Shown here one piece after another: positions 1-9,771 of a DNA stretch of 64,000 nt (positions are counted from its first letter, which is position 1; each line of letters starts with the position of its first letter). The stretch is from NCBI GenBank assembly GCA_052170315.1, contig JBQNAT010000002.1, positions 1 to 64,000 of the forward strand. Reading direction: 5' to 3'. The stretch comes from UBA9732 sp052170315 (GTDB lineage: Bacteria > Spirochaetota > Spirochaetia > Sphaerochaetales > Sphaerochaetaceae). The notes under the pieces are model-generated. The model saw only the letters and a program-made list of their open reading frames with translations, was not told the origin of the DNA and ran no database searches. The position numbers and the translations under genes were made by a program.

Positions 1-226
1 ACTTCTTCACTCTCAGCTTCCCGCCGCCGAACAAGCCACAGCGGAAGCGCCCCCAAAACAGGGTAGTCCCTGCGGCAACATGAGAATATACCTGCCCGTT
101 GTTGCCAATGTAATTCTCTATCCAGTCGGAGCTATCTGGCAGTGTCCCCTCAAAATACCCATAGTTGTTGTAATTTTCATTTGAGAGCTTACTTGCTGTT
201 ATTAAATCACCTATAAACCATGCCAT
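1..226 (-). CDS. Partial phage tail-region protein (N-terminal 75 residues)
   Basis: The ATG at 226 follows the stop of the large tail protein by four bases and the frame stays open to the window edge. The 75 visible residues are rich in Gly, Asn and aromatic residues, with no signal peptide or motif I recognise. Its position directly after the tail-tip/fibre gene suggests a tail accessory or fibre-associated protein, but that rests on location only. The C-terminus is outside the window. Confidence 0.6.
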   Translation of the reverse strand, partial: MAWFIGDLITASKLSNENYNNYGYFEGTLPDSSDWIENYIGNNGQVYSHVAAGTTLFWGRFRCGLFGGGKLRVKK

Positions 227-230
227 ACTA

Positions 231-3200
231 TCACCCCGGATTCACAACGGCGCCGTAGACCTTGCAGCCGTTGTTCGCAGGACCATTGTCTTTATCAACA
301 TTCACGTTACCTTGCAAGTCCCCATGTACAGTGTTAATCCATCCATCATTGTAATGGCTATTCTCAGCTCCAATGGTCTTAGCTATAAAATTTCCAGTGT
401 AGAATGGCAAAATCTGATTGACGGAAAGAGTCGAGGAAAAAGAGCCAGTACTCTGTGCCGGGTCTCCCTTTCCGATGCTGACACGCCCACCTTTCGCATA
501 TAGATTGTTAGCATATACATCATCATTGCAGCTATTATCCCCAAGTTGTCCGAATATCTTGTTGTAAGCTATGACAGTAAGGGCCGCAACATCCCTGGCG
601 TTGACCTGCGTAACACGCCTTTCAGGTGAACCTATCATTACATCCTTTCCGAATTTCGGTATCATGTTCTGTATGTAAGCCCCGGCGATTCTGTATGTCT
701 CAATCACGAGTGAGCATGACGATATTGTATATTTGTTTGAGGTCTTCAGCGATGCGCTGACATCCGAGTCTGTAGGTATCCATATCGTTGCCGTGTCATC
801 GACAGGATAGTAGTCGTTGTCGGTCTTGAACGAGAAGCTCGCTATTCTCCCGCCATCTGATGCCCCGTTCGGGATGGCATATATTGAGAAGACCATAGGG
901 TTGTACATTATCGTTATGCTATGGGTGCTGGTTGAGTACGTGGTTCCGTCAACCGTAATGGAGCCGCTCTTCGCATTGTAGACCTCTCCTGCAGGGCCGC
1001 CCCAAAATCTGTAAATCTCCTTGAAAGTCATGTTTATAGGAATCTTCTTTATGTTTATGAAACGTGTGCGGTAGGTTCCTCCAGGGATGTCAAGTTGTGC
1101 GTAGCTTGTATTGTTGACAAGAAATGATAACGACACATCTTTCGTTGACTCGCTTTCGGTGAATGTTTGGAATGCAAAGTTATCGACGTTGCCTTTCAGG
1201 GTTGAGTTTCCATCAACAGTTATATCTCGAAAGAATCCGTTTATGGCCTTTATTGTGTTGGCTATCACCTGATCCGATATGATCTGTGCAAACCAGCTGA
1301 CAGTATTGGGATTGTTAAATGTCGAAAAGTCAACACCGGCTACCTTCATTGCAGTCAAGGCTCTGAGCAGCTTCTCCGGCTCATTCGTGCCCATCTGCGT
1401 CCAATTCGAACCGTTGAAGCGATAGGTGACACCCTTAGTATATCCGCTGCCTCCGTTCCAGACGAAATAGTCTCCATCCAATGCGCCACTATTGGAAGGA
1501 GCACTTGCAAGTGCTCCGAGAAACCGTCCGTATTCGGTGTCGTCCTTGCGCTTTATCGTTAATACAGCGCTATAGGTCTGTCCGTTGTATGAGCACGTAT
1601 ACTCGCATACATTGTCGTCAAGAGAAGCTATAGCCATATGAACATCAGCAGTATAGACATCAGCAGTACCCATTGAACCTATCCAGGTTACGGATGTGTT
1701 TATGTTGTTTATCTTGAGAGTCCCGTTTGTGCCGGGGAGATTCTGCCTCGTGATTGTCAGCTTTACAACGGGTGTTACACTGCCGGCAGCCCTTCTATCG
1801 GCACTCACCAAAATGGAGCTTGCAGACATGAGGATGCCTCTTGCAGGAGTTCCTGCCGGACCTTGAGACCCCGTTGGCCCTTGTGGTCCCTGTGGTCCTA
1901 TGCTGCCCTTTGTCAAAGACCATGTGTAGACATCTGGATTTGTAGGTTGTGTTGATAATGTAGTTACGCATACACCGATGTGTGTTGCAGCATCAAAAGG
2001 TGTCTTATTGAAATTCGCGCCTGATGATGATGTACCATATGCGAAATAGGAGTATCTTGTAACACCGTCATCACCCTTGTCTCCTTTGGGACCGTCCTTG
2101 GCCATGATTGCAGGTTCACTCCACTCAGAAGGTTCTATGTCATCGGTCACTGTGCTTCGTGTCGCCGCTGTGGCGTGTATGACCCAAAGAGTCTCATCAC
2201 CGGAAGGAACTGCCGACAACCACGGGAACACCCCGCTTATCGTATTGGTCTCAAAGTTGTAGGTGGCACTCTGGGATGGTTTCATCGGAGCTGATGAACT
2301 TCTCTGATACAGCATTACTGTCAGCATGGTGTAGCCGTCATCACCCTTGGCGCCTGGAATCAGCTTTGAGATTGTATGTTTGGAGGTTGTCCCATTAACT
2401 GTGACTATAATTTGTGAAGTGTCTCCGCCATCAAGGTTAGCATCCAGATCGTAGATCCAGTTATTGGTGTCAGCTTTTTCGCTTTCGTTGCCGACTTGGA
2501 CTTCAACCTGCTCACGAGCCATTGATACTACGGTACCGTTGATGGTTAGAGTCGGCGTCAAGAGTCTGTTTTTGATGTTCACCGTTATTCTGACAGCCAT
2601 TGCATCAATCGGGATGTGACTGGTATCACATTCAATAATGTCTCTCGAAAAGGCCACAGTGAAACTCGAATCTGGAACAGGCAGGGATTCTTTGGATTCT
2701 ATGTAGGAAGCGGATAGGCTTACATTGCCACGGTCATAGGGTATTGCCCTGTATGTATAGCCACCGAAGGAGTCGAATTTGTCTGTTTTGGTTGTAATAA
2801 GTAACAGGGGGTTCGTCTCGTCAGTGCCTTGCAGGGTGATGACCATATTGATTGGGTAGCCGTTTGGGTAGTCCTCGGAAGTGTCAGCGTAGAAGTCATA
2901 GTACGTAGCCTGAGACTTCTTCCGATACATGAGTGCATCGGCGTATCGCTGGGCCATGGCAACGGAATAGATGTAGTCGCATTCCGTTTCTTCTTTGTTC
3001 CAGTTATCAGTTGGCCTAAAGGCAGATGAGTACTTGAACAGAAGTACGTCGGCGCATTGCCTGAGCCTAAATTTTCTTCTCAGTACTCCGTCGTTCATGA
3101 CTCTGTATTTTACACCGGAGGCTGTTATTTTGAATGAATGGAGCATCGCACCATTTCCAACCATCCCAATTTCCCCGTACCAATCCCTTTTCCTGAAATT

Positions 3201-4178
3201 GAAATAGCGTTTCTCCTTTTCGTTGTCCTGTTTATTTCTATAGGAGAACGAACCCTCGGCATACATGTCAGAGGCTGGATAATAGACATCGTCGCTCCAA
3301 GCCCAGTCCTTGCCTTCAATGGTCATGTCCCCGGAATCATAGACGACAACTCCCTGTGCAAGGCGCGTGCTTGCCATGAGGATGGCGGGAATTGAGATTT
3401 CAATGAAAGATCTGCCTTCCTTGACGGCGTTGGATTCGATGTTCGGGATGTTGCAGGCCGTACCTGAAAGTTTTCCAAGGACGTCTATGATGTGAATATT
3501 CATTCTGTCGAAGTACATGGCAAGTCCAGCCTGTTCAAGCACATCCTTGAGGATGGACATAACCTTGTCCTCATAGGTGACCGAGAAGTACTGGACGATG
3601 GTTGTCTTGAGAAGGTCTGGGATGTCTCCGAAATGGAGGGAGAACCTACCTGACGGATCCAGGTAGCCAAGCAGAATATGGATTAGGCTCTTGGAGGGGT
3701 CTGACGTGTTGCAGACTGTGATTCCGTCGCTTGGGGCATAGTATAGGTCAAAGGTCTCATCTACGGAGAATGTTGCGTTTTTGAGGCTGTTGGAGTAGTC
3801 GCTAAAGGACATTTGTGCTTCGACATAGCTTTCGTTTATCCCATTTCTGCCTACACCTTTCTTGATTGTCTTGCTGAACGTAGGGTTGGAACCGCAGAAA
3901 ACGAGGGCGTTGTTCTTGTAGACGATGATGTGTTCATATTGCTCAAGCACCTTGATTTGTGCCATGGATCCTGAGACTTTGGCTTTGAATGTGTTGGTCT
4001 TAGGAGTTGAGCCGTAGGTGAATCCTGTAGAGAGGGAAGGACTGCCTTCCTCTATGATTGATGAGAACTCCTGTCCATTCTCAAAGGAATAGTCATATCC
4101 GTTCGAATAGCTAAACACATTTGTGGGAGTAAATTCCATTGAGTTTGTCGCAAAACCGATTCTGATATTGTTCACCAT
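231..4178 (-). CDS. Large phage tail-tip/fibre protein with collagen-like segment
   Basis: This 1315-residue protein directly follows the tape measure gene, whose end it overlaps by 7 bp. That is where siphophages keep distal-tail and tail-associated proteins; here one long protein appears to replace separate Dit and Tal genes. Around residues 770-790 there is a short run of Gly-X-Y triplets (GPQGPQGPTGSQGPAG), and a similar GAKGDDG/GPKGDKGDDG pattern occurs earlier, both typical of trimeric tail fibres. The C-terminal third is Ser/Thr/Asn-rich and beta-like. The probable role is host-surface recognition at the tail tip. Family assignment is by position and composition. Confidence 0.75.
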   Translation of the reverse strand: MVNNIRIGFATNSMEFTPTNVFSYSNGYDYSFENGQEFSSIIEEGSPSLSTGFTYGSTPKTNTFKAKVSGSMAQIKVLEQYEHIIVYKNNALVFCGSNPTFSKTIKKGVGRNGINESYVEAQMSFSDYSNSLKNATFSVDETFDLYYAPSDGITVCNTSDPSKSLIHILLGYLDPSGRFSLHFGDIPDLLKTTIVQYFSVTYEDKVMSILKDVLEQAGLAMYFDRMNIHIIDVLGKLSGTACNIPNIESNAVKEGRSFIEISIPAILMASTRLAQGVVVYDSGDMTIEGKDWAWSDDVYYPASDMYAEGSFSYRNKQDNEKEKRYFNFRKRDWYGEIGMVGNGAMLHSFKITASGVKYRVMNDGVLRRKFRLRQCADVLLFKYSSAFRPTDNWNKEETECDYIYSVAMAQRYADALMYRKKSQATYYDFYADTSEDYPNGYPINMVITLQGTDETNPLLLITTKTDKFDSFGGYTYRAIPYDRGNVSLSASYIESKESLPVPDSSFTVAFSRDIIECDTSHIPIDAMAVRITVNIKNRLLTPTLTINGTVVSMAREQVEVQVGNESEKADTNNWIYDLDANLDGGDTSQIIVTVNGTTSKHTISKLIPGAKGDDGYTMLTVMLYQRSSSAPMKPSQSATYNFETNTISGVFPWLSAVPSGDETLWVIHATAATRSTVTDDIEPSEWSEPAIMAKDGPKGDKGDDGVTRYSYFAYGTSSSGANFNKTPFDAATHIGVCVTTLSTQPTNPDVYTWSLTKGSIGPQGPQGPTGSQGPAGTPARGILMSASSILVSADRRAAGSVTPVVKLTITRQNLPGTNGTLKINNINTSVTWIGSMGTADVYTADVHMAIASLDDNVCEYTCSYNGQTYSAVLTIKRKDDTEYGRFLGALASAPSNSGALDGDYFVWNGGSGYTKGVTYRFNGSNWTQMGTNEPEKLLRALTAMKVAGVDFSTFNNPNTVSWFAQIISDQVIANTIKAINGFFRDITVDGNSTLKGNVDNFAFQTFTESESTKDVSLSFLVNNTSYAQLDIPGGTYRTRFINIKKIPINMTFKEIYRFWGGPAGEVYNAKSGSITVDGTTYSTSTHSITIMYNPMVFSIYAIPNGASDGGRIASFSFKTDNDYYPVDDTATIWIPTDSDVSASLKTSNKYTISSCSLVIETYRIAGAYIQNMIPKFGKDVMIGSPERRVTQVNARDVAALTVIAYNKIFGQLGDNSCNDDVYANNLYAKGGRVSIGKGDPAQSTGSFSSTLSVNQILPFYTGNFIAKTIGAENSHYNDGWINTVHGDLQGNVNVDKDNGPANNGCKVYGAVVNPG

Positions 4179-7100
4179 TCTTCTATAACCCCTTCCGCTT
4201 GGGCTGTTTTTATACCGTTGTAGACGTATTCACTTATGGTTCGCTCATCGCCGAACACGTTCCCTGTGAACGAAATATTAATTGTTTGCAAAGATTGATT
4301 TCCAAGTTGGGAAGCAATAGCTCCTTGTTGTGCCCTACTCAGGATGAGCTCTCCTGCATTGGCGAAAATCATGTGCCTGTCGCCCGTGTAACCTCTTCCT
4401 CCAACGATTCCGCCATTTTCAAACTTTCCAGCGAAACCTCTTACCAAACCAGCTCCAGTAAAGGCAAGCGCTGATCCCATGGCTGACCGTGCCATCTGCG
4501 CAAAGTTCGGATATGTGCTTATTGCCATAGAAGCTAACTGATATCCTAGAGCCTCAAGTATGGAGGCAAGGGCTTCCAGACCAGCCCTTGCAAAAGATTT
4601 CCACCCTGCCTTGCCTTCAATCAAGTCTTCCCCCAAGGTCTCGAATGATGACAGCATTGTGGATATTCCTGCATTCATCATATCTGACCAGAACTGTCCT
4701 TTCTCGGTAAGAACCTCAACTCCGTCCTCTATGACTGTCATTCCCTCTGAAAAATCGAACAGTTTCCCTATGCCTGTGTCTGCTCCCATTGCCATTGCAG
4801 ACCAGAATTTCTGCCACCCCGTAGGCTTTGGAGCCTCAACCCATTTTCCTGCATCATTGAGCGTCCATCCTTCTATCTTATTGATGCCACCTCCTCCAGT
4901 AGTTCTTCCCTTCTGAGTTGAAGTATCACCCTTTTTGTTAGATACGCCCGACAGGTAATCTTCGTCTGTCCTCCAGGAACCCGAATGAATCCAGTTAAAC
5001 CATTTATCAAAGGCTGCATTCGCCTCCATGTAGTCGTTGATGAGCTTCATCGGATCTTCATCATAAAATCCTTCCGCAATGGCCTTTGCTATAGTCTCTC
5101 CGAAGTCTCTGTATTCCTCCTCCACCATGGTCATCATGGCATCTTCTGTGGCGCCGTCAATGAATCCCTGAAGGACGTTCTCTCCGATTCCCATGAAAAC
5201 TTTGGAAGGTGAATGTATCCCGTAAAGTTCCTTGATGTCCTCTGGAAGTTGGCTGAATATCTCGAGGTAGTCTTCCATCTTCCAGTTTTCCTTGATTCCA
5301 TCTATGAGTCCAGCTTCAATTGCGTACCCCAAGAGTTCTCCAAACTGCCCAAATGAAAGTTGTACCTTGCCTGTGGCTCTGGCTACCTGCTCCCTTACTG
5401 TCTTGTCAATGAGTTCTTCCATATCCACATCGATATTCAGAGCCTTAGACATCTCCTCTATCCTTCTGTTGTATTCCTTGTATGCTTCGTCTGCATCGAC
5501 ACCAAGTTCAGCCATAATTTTCATAATTTCATCTACTGTCTGAGTGCTGAGGTTCTTCAGAAATTCGTAATCCTGCATCAGAAATTCTCTGTCGATTATG
5601 TGTAGTGAATCCCCGCCAGTGAGGAAGTCCTGAATCTTGGCGAATGTTCTTGTCCAATCTCTGAGTGCACTCTTGATCTTGTTACCCTCAAGAAAATTGA
5701 GTGACACACCTATGGAGAATGCAAGAACGCCAAGTTCCGGATTGTTGGTGAAACCAACAGCAATCATAGCCGCAACAAGACCTGATGCCAGTTTTGAGAC
5801 CAGATCTCCCCAGTCCCCTGATTTCATAGCTTCGTGGACTGTAAGCGCTATCGTAAGCCCCAGCAGGGTAAGAGATGTCCCAGAGACGCCTATTCCCTCA
5901 AACCCTCCAAGTATGCTCATCTTGAGGATCTCAAAAACGCCTTCTACAAGTTTTATTGCAAGCTTAATGGTAAGCACATCCTTTCCAACTCTGAACAATG
6001 CTCCAAAAAAGTCTCCACTGCTTATGTCATCGATTATCTGCTTCAGTTCATTGTCTACTACTCTTATTGAGATTCCGAACTTCAGGGAGAAATTCTCAAA
6101 CTCTCTTTCAAGCCACGCTTTGAGAATTGAGCCTGCTGTGTAAATCTTCTGTACCGAATGAACGAATCCAGGGGCAATATCCTCAAGTTTCTGAGCGAGT
6201 TTCCCTGCCAGATTCATGAGGTCATCCAGAATCTTCTGGACTCCCGGAGACATGGTTATCTTTATCGCCATATTCTTCATGTCATTTTTGAACTTGTTCC
6301 ATTTCTCAGCCCTTGTTTCCATCAGTTTTGAGTAGGCCTGTTCTACAAGGTCTGTCTCTCCTGCCATTTTGTCTAGGATGTCGTTGAACTGCTCCGTATC
6401 TGAAAGGAACAGGGCTGTGCGTCCTGCAAGCTCTGCTCCAAACAAATCAGAAAGAGAAACTCCAAGCTTGTCAGAATGGTCTGTAAGAGCCTTGAGGATG
6501 TCTGCTATTGTGTACCCGTCCTCCATGAGACCCTTGAGAGTTGTTGATGACCATCCCAGCTTCTTTGCCACTTTCGCAAGAGTCTTCGATGCCTGCGTTC
6601 CGTTTGATCCCAGCTCCGAGATGAACCTATTCAGGAATGTCGTGGCATTGGCCGCATTCATACCCTGCTTGGTCATGAGTGCTATTGATGCCGAGACCTG
6701 TTCGAACGTCACCCCGTATGCCGCAGCCGTAGGTGTGACATGGGCAAGCGAAGAACCTAATTCGTCAACCGTGACAATTCCAAGGTTCTGGGTCGCCATC
6801 ATGAGGTTCTGCACCCTGTCGGTGTCTTTCTCTACGTCCATTCCGTAGGCATTGAGAACCTTCGCTGTTGCAGATACTGCCGTGTCCACATCGGTGAATC
6901 CAGCCTTCGCAAGCCTTGCGCTCCTTTCCAGGAACTCAAGGGATTCGCCCATATCTTCCGTGGCAGGGATTCCTGCAGACAATGCCGTGTAGAGGGACTC
7001 ACCAAGTCTTGACGCATCCATGTTGGTCTCCGAGGAAATCTTTCTGATCCGCTCGTAGAGATTCCCCATGTCCACATCGATGTCACCGAAAAGCGTACTT

Positions 7101-7300
7101 GCCTTCTTGACTGACGATTCAAGCTCGTTGGTGGCCGTGATTGCCTTCTTCAACTCTGTGACAAAAAGAGCTCCGAGACCCAGTTTAACAACAAAAGATT
7201 TGAGACCCTGCAGGGAAGATTCTGAGTTATTAAGAGCCTTTCTTAGGTTGGTGTTGTCGCCATCAATCTGTATGTAAACCCGTCCGTCAGCGTTTGGCAT
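4172..7300 (-). CDS. Phage tail tape measure protein (TP901 type)
   Basis: This is a 1042-residue protein. The N-terminal 350 residues have the helical, Ala-rich pattern of TP901-type tape measures (for example ALSAGIPATEDMGESLEFLE). A hydrophobic stretch around residues 430-520 could span a membrane, and a C-terminal segment carries the FENGGIVGG...GDRHMIFANAGE pattern seen at tape measure ends. It sets tail length and probably helps DNA pass the envelope. It lies after the two tail-assembly genes and overlaps the tail-tip gene. A run of eight G (minus strand, 7307-7314) precedes its ATG and may act as an unusual ribosome site. Confidence 0.9.
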   Translation of the reverse strand: MPNADGRVYIQIDGDNTNLRKALNNSESSLQGLKSFVVKLGLGALFVTELKKAITATNELESSVKKASTLFGDIDVDMGNLYERIRKISSETNMDASRLGESLYTALSAGIPATEDMGESLEFLERSARLAKAGFTDVDTAVSATAKVLNAYGMDVEKDTDRVQNLMMATQNLGIVTVDELGSSLAHVTPTAAAYGVTFEQVSASIALMTKQGMNAANATTFLNRFISELGSNGTQASKTLAKVAKKLGWSSTTLKGLMEDGYTIADILKALTDHSDKLGVSLSDLFGAELAGRTALFLSDTEQFNDILDKMAGETDLVEQAYSKLMETRAEKWNKFKNDMKNMAIKITMSPGVQKILDDLMNLAGKLAQKLEDIAPGFVHSVQKIYTAGSILKAWLEREFENFSLKFGISIRVVDNELKQIIDDISSGDFFGALFRVGKDVLTIKLAIKLVEGVFEILKMSILGGFEGIGVSGTSLTLLGLTIALTVHEAMKSGDWGDLVSKLASGLVAAMIAVGFTNNPELGVLAFSIGVSLNFLEGNKIKSALRDWTRTFAKIQDFLTGGDSLHIIDREFLMQDYEFLKNLSTQTVDEIMKIMAELGVDADEAYKEYNRRIEEMSKALNIDVDMEELIDKTVREQVARATGKVQLSFGQFGELLGYAIEAGLIDGIKENWKMEDYLEIFSQLPEDIKELYGIHSPSKVFMGIGENVLQGFIDGATEDAMMTMVEEEYRDFGETIAKAIAEGFYDEDPMKLINDYMEANAAFDKWFNWIHSGSWRTDEDYLSGVSNKKGDTSTQKGRTTGGGGINKIEGWTLNDAGKWVEAPKPTGWQKFWSAMAMGADTGIGKLFDFSEGMTVIEDGVEVLTEKGQFWSDMMNAGISTMLSSFETLGEDLIEGKAGWKSFARAGLEALASILEALGYQLASMAISTYPNFAQMARSAMGSALAFTGAGLVRGFAGKFENGGIVGGRGYTGDRHMIFANAGELILSRAQQGAIASQLGNQSLQTINISFTGNVFGDERTISEYVYNGIKTAQAEGVIEEW

Positions 7301-7315
7301 TTGTAACCCCCCCCG

Positions 7316-7972
7316 TCAAATGCTTAGATTATTGAGTTGCTCTTGAAGTTCTGCCTTCTTCTGCTCAGGGCTTCTTGTGTCCTTGAGCTTCACGGCTTTC
7401 TTGGCCTCTTTTATTGCAGTCTTCCTTTCCAAAGAATCCTTACTGTTAATCCTCATCGACCTGATATGCCTCTTCACCATGAACGTGTTCCCTTCTGCAG
7501 GAAGGTTTGAGAAGAGCTCTAGGAACTCCCACCAGTGCAGGTTGCAGGTCTCGTCCAGTGAAAGATGATAGACCTGTCTGAAAGCGGCCATAATTGACCC
7601 GGAATCCTGTTTAAAATCAAAGTCTGGTAATTTGGATTCCTTGCCTGATGAATCGATTGACGCCCCGTTTTTGATGGCTGAAAGCTCGTTCCATGTCTTC
7701 ACTTCCGGCGCACCCGATATGTATGTCATCATAGACTTGTCCAGCTCATATGCGTTCTCTACCTTGAAATCTTTTTTCACAACTTCATAGGGCTGCCCGA
7801 AGAACAGTTTCTTGGCTGTATATATGGCCTTCTCCAAGTCGTCACAATCCTCTTGTAGCTTCAGGTGTATGGCAATGGCCGTGGTTGCCCTTGTGTCTAT
7901 TTTTTTGGCAATTCCGTTAATTACGATTGAGTCCGGAAGATGCTCGACCAAGAAGCAGTATCCGTTGCGCAT
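7316..7972 (-). CDS. Tail assembly chaperone-like protein (Gp15 family)
   Basis: This protein has 218 residues. I place the start at the ATG at 7972, which overlaps the upstream TGA by one base (TGATG), so translation is probably coupled. A longer reading upstream exists but lies in the coding region of the preceding gene. The protein resembles the A118 Gp15 family by size, composition and a central HWWEFLELFSNLP-type segment, and it has a highly charged C-terminus. With the gene upstream it fills the place of the tail assembly chaperone pair, before the tape measure gene. Here the two are separate coupled genes and not a frameshift pair. Confidence 0.7.
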   Translation of the reverse strand: MRNGYCFLVEHLPDSIVINGIAKKIDTRATTAIAIHLKLQEDCDDLEKAIYTAKKLFFGQPYEVVKKDFKVENAYELDKSMMTYISGAPEVKTWNELSAIKNGASIDSSGKESKLPDFDFKQDSGSIMAAFRQVYHLSLDETCNLHWWEFLELFSNLPAEGNTFMVKRHIRSMRINSKDSLERKTAIKEAKKAVKLKDTRSPEQKKAELQEQLNNLSI

Positions 7973-8403
7973 CAGCGTTCCTCCTTGATTTCCTCGGCAA
8001 TCTTCTTTTCCGTCTTCTCCATGTCTTCCCGAATCACATCGACCAATCTTATCAAAAGCGCCTCGTATGTTCTTATGTCTATGTAGTTGTCCCCGATTAC
8101 AGAGTCCCATTCAGGGAAAATCTTCCCGAATTCCTCCGAGCAATGACCGCAAAGGTCTATGCCCTGATTCAGGTACTCCCTCAGATCCGCAATCTGAGCC
8201 TTCAGATTCTTCCCGTTAGTTGTCTTCGGCTTTTCCTTGAATTTCTCACCATTGGCCACGTAGTCCGAGATTGTATCCACAAGGGTCAGAATCGAAATCG
8301 TGACGTTCCTGTCTGATGCATCGAACCTCAGGTCAACATTTTTTCCGTTGATGGAAACCGGCAAGGTCTTCTCCTTTGTCGGGGTAAGGTTAAGTCTCTC
8401 CAT
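7972..8403 (-). CDS. Tail assembly protein (Gp14-like)
   Basis: This is a 143-residue protein starting at the ATG at 8403, which has a GGGAGG ribosome site seven bases upstream. The N-terminus is beta-rich, followed by a long helical, Lys/Glu-rich C-terminus. It lies between the major tail protein and the Gp15-like gene, the A118 gp14 position, and its stop overlaps the next start. It probably chaperones tape measure folding with its neighbour. The assignment relies mostly on gene order. Confidence 0.6.
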   Translation of the reverse strand: MERLNLTPTKEKTLPVSINGKNVDLRFDASDRNVTISILTLVDTISDYVANGEKFKEKPKTTNGKNLKAQIADLREYLNQGIDLCGHCSEEFGKIFPEWDSVIGDNYIDIRTYEALLIRLVDVIREDMEKTEKKIAEEIKEER

Positions 8404-8427
8404 TGAATATCCTCCCAAGATACCAAT

Positions 8428-8447
8428 GGCAGGGGGGAACCCCTGCC
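8428..8447. terminator. GC-rich hairpin after the major tail gene
   Basis: An 8-bp perfect stem, GGCAGGGG with CCCCTGCC, has a four-base loop. It lies in the 66-bp gap between the major tail gene and the next gene. The T-run (GCATTTTTT) is on the plus-strand side, so it would terminate rightward antisense transcription best. On the leftward late mRNA it may instead stabilise the 3' end of the major tail message. Confidence 0.6.
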
Positions 8448-8469
8448 GCATTTTTTATTGACCGTTCTC

Positions 8470-9009
8470 TCAGGATGTAGCCGAGAAGGTTGCATACTCC
8501 TCTTCACCCGATGTTGCCGGAGTGATGGTTGCGGTACCCTTGACAGGATCCCCGTTGACGTGGATTGTTCCGTCAATGGCAACATCCTGTCCGCCTTCAA
8601 TTGAACCGTCATTGCCGACATCGACCATGACGTTATATTTTTTGGCAGGAAAGGTTGTCGTGCCCTCCCCTGTAGTCGGTTCGAAAAGGTTGACTATCAG
8701 CAGCTCTGTCTCGACGTCCGAACCTGTCATCTCCGAAAGCGTGAACAGGAAGTCGTTGACCTTGTTGTCAAGGACTCTGTCACCCGAATATGCAAACTGT
8801 TTCTGGAGTCCGTTCTTGCGGCTTGTACCAAACCTGTCATTGATGTAATGCTTGGTCGATATCTGTCCGTTGTTCGCAGGCGTGAAAGTTGTAATGCCTT
8901 CTCCGAGCCTGTAGAACTTGGGGGACTCAACATCCGCCCCAGTCTTGGTCTTTGTGACCTTCAAATAGACTCCAACCTTCTCGTTGGTAATTGTCTTGTT
9001 CTGTCCCAA
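8470..9009 (-). CDS. Major tail protein
   Basis: This is a 179-residue protein with an acidic, Thr/Gly-rich, beta-type composition typical of siphophage tail tube proteins. The C-terminus, with GTIHVNGDPVKGTATITPAT, is Ig-like in character. It follows the tail completion gene and precedes the assembly genes. It starts at a TTG codon (9009) with AAGGAG seven bases upstream; no in-frame ATG gives a better start. A strong hairpin follows the gene. Confidence 0.8.
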   Translation of the reverse strand: MGQNKTITNEKVGVYLKVTKTKTGADVESPKFYRLGEGITTFTPANNGQISTKHYINDRFGTSRKNGLQKQFAYSGDRVLDNKVNDFLFTLSEMTGSDVETELLIVNLFEPTTGEGTTTFPAKKYNVMVDVGNDGSIEGGQDVAIDGTIHVNGDPVKGTATITPATSGEEEYATFSATS

Positions 9010-9010
9010 T

Positions 9011-9424
9011 TTATTGCTCCTTGTATCTCAGGGAAACGCTTATTCCGTATCTGCAGAACATGTTCCCTGTTTGACTTCTTATTGCAGGGGCTGTAGAAGA
9101 TCCCTGCAACACTCTCCTAGACGACGGCTCCGACAGGATGGCATCTTTCATGCCTTCGAAAGCGAAGCAAAGGTCTGTAAGACCGTTTACGTAACCCTCT
9201 CGTTTTTCCATCGATCCTTGCACCAGAATGTCGAATTCGATTCTGCAAATCCGCTTCCCGTTGATGTATTCTTTCTCCGTGACCGGGGCACTTGTCTGGA
9301 TAATCGCGCATGATTCTCCTTCAGAACCAACGAAGTCCAGAACAGGCGCAGGAAGGGAAAGCTCCGTGCATTTGGCATCAAGCCATTCACCTATCTCAAA
9401 AATCATCGGTGTATCATTAGCCAT
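9011..9424 (-). CDS. Tail terminator/minor capsid protein (A118 minor capsid 3-like)
   Basis: This 137-residue protein has the size and position of tail-completion proteins between the minor capsid gene and the tail tube gene. It has an alternating beta/alpha pattern (for example IEFDILVQGS and FCRYGISVSLRYKE) like tail terminator folds. Its start overlaps the upstream stop. It is likely to cap the tail tube and join it to the head. The family call is by context and fold-like pattern. Confidence 0.6.
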   Translation of the reverse strand: MANDTPMIFEIGEWLDAKCTELSLPAPVLDFVGSEGESCAIIQTSAPVTEKEYINGKRICRIEFDILVQGSMEKREGYVNGLTDLCFAFEGMKDAILSEPSSRRVLQGSSTAPAIRSQTGNMFCRYGISVSLRYKEQ

Positions 9425-9771
9425 CAGATTTCTCCTTTAAGCGCCTTCTCAAAAGTGTCCTTGTAGTGCTTCATATGTTTCGCCTTGCTCACTTCGCCCC
9501 ACTTGACGCACGCAAGAGGATGTGTGTCTATCGTGATGTTGCTCTCGTTATTGTAATACGCATATGCAGCATAAGACGTGTCATAGATAACCAAGCCGTC
9601 ATCGAACCTGCTTGCCGTCTTGCTGCTTCTACTGGTATCACCCGACAGATACCTCACGTAGGGTTCCGTCAGCCTCTCGAACTCACTGGCTGTTGCTGCC
9701 AAGGCTCTTTTTCGACCTTTCAGAACCTTTCTATCTATACCTGCCCTGTCGAACTTAACATCACACGTCAT
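9424..9771 (-). CDS. Minor capsid protein (minor capsid 2 type)
   Basis: This 115-residue protein contains a YAAYAYYNNES region followed by a C-terminal HPLACVKWGEVSKAKHMKH segment. That Tyr-rich plus Trp/Lys/His arrangement is characteristic of the phage minor capsid 2/HK97 gp10-like family. It overlaps the genes on both sides by a few bases, as expected in a compact head-tail joining operon. Confidence 0.65.
   Translation of the reverse strand: MTCDVKFDRAGIDRKVLKGRKRALAATASEFERLTEPYVRYLSGDTSRSSKTASRFDDGLVIYDTSYAAYAYYNNESNITIDTHPLACVKWGEVSKAKHMKHYKDTFEKALKGEI

Noticed and set aside
1800..2100. DNA-level repeat at the Gly-Pro-rich segment
   Set aside because: It is explained by collagen-like Gly-X-Y codons in the fibre protein.
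5637..6848. Long plus-strand frames opposite the tape measure gene
   Set aside because: They lie fully antisense to a clear tape measure protein, have no ribosome sites and show Ser/Pro-rich shadow composition.
8428..8447. Terminator ending the late leftward operon
   Set aside because: The T-run is on the wrong side for leftward transcription, and the downstream genes continue without a new promoter.
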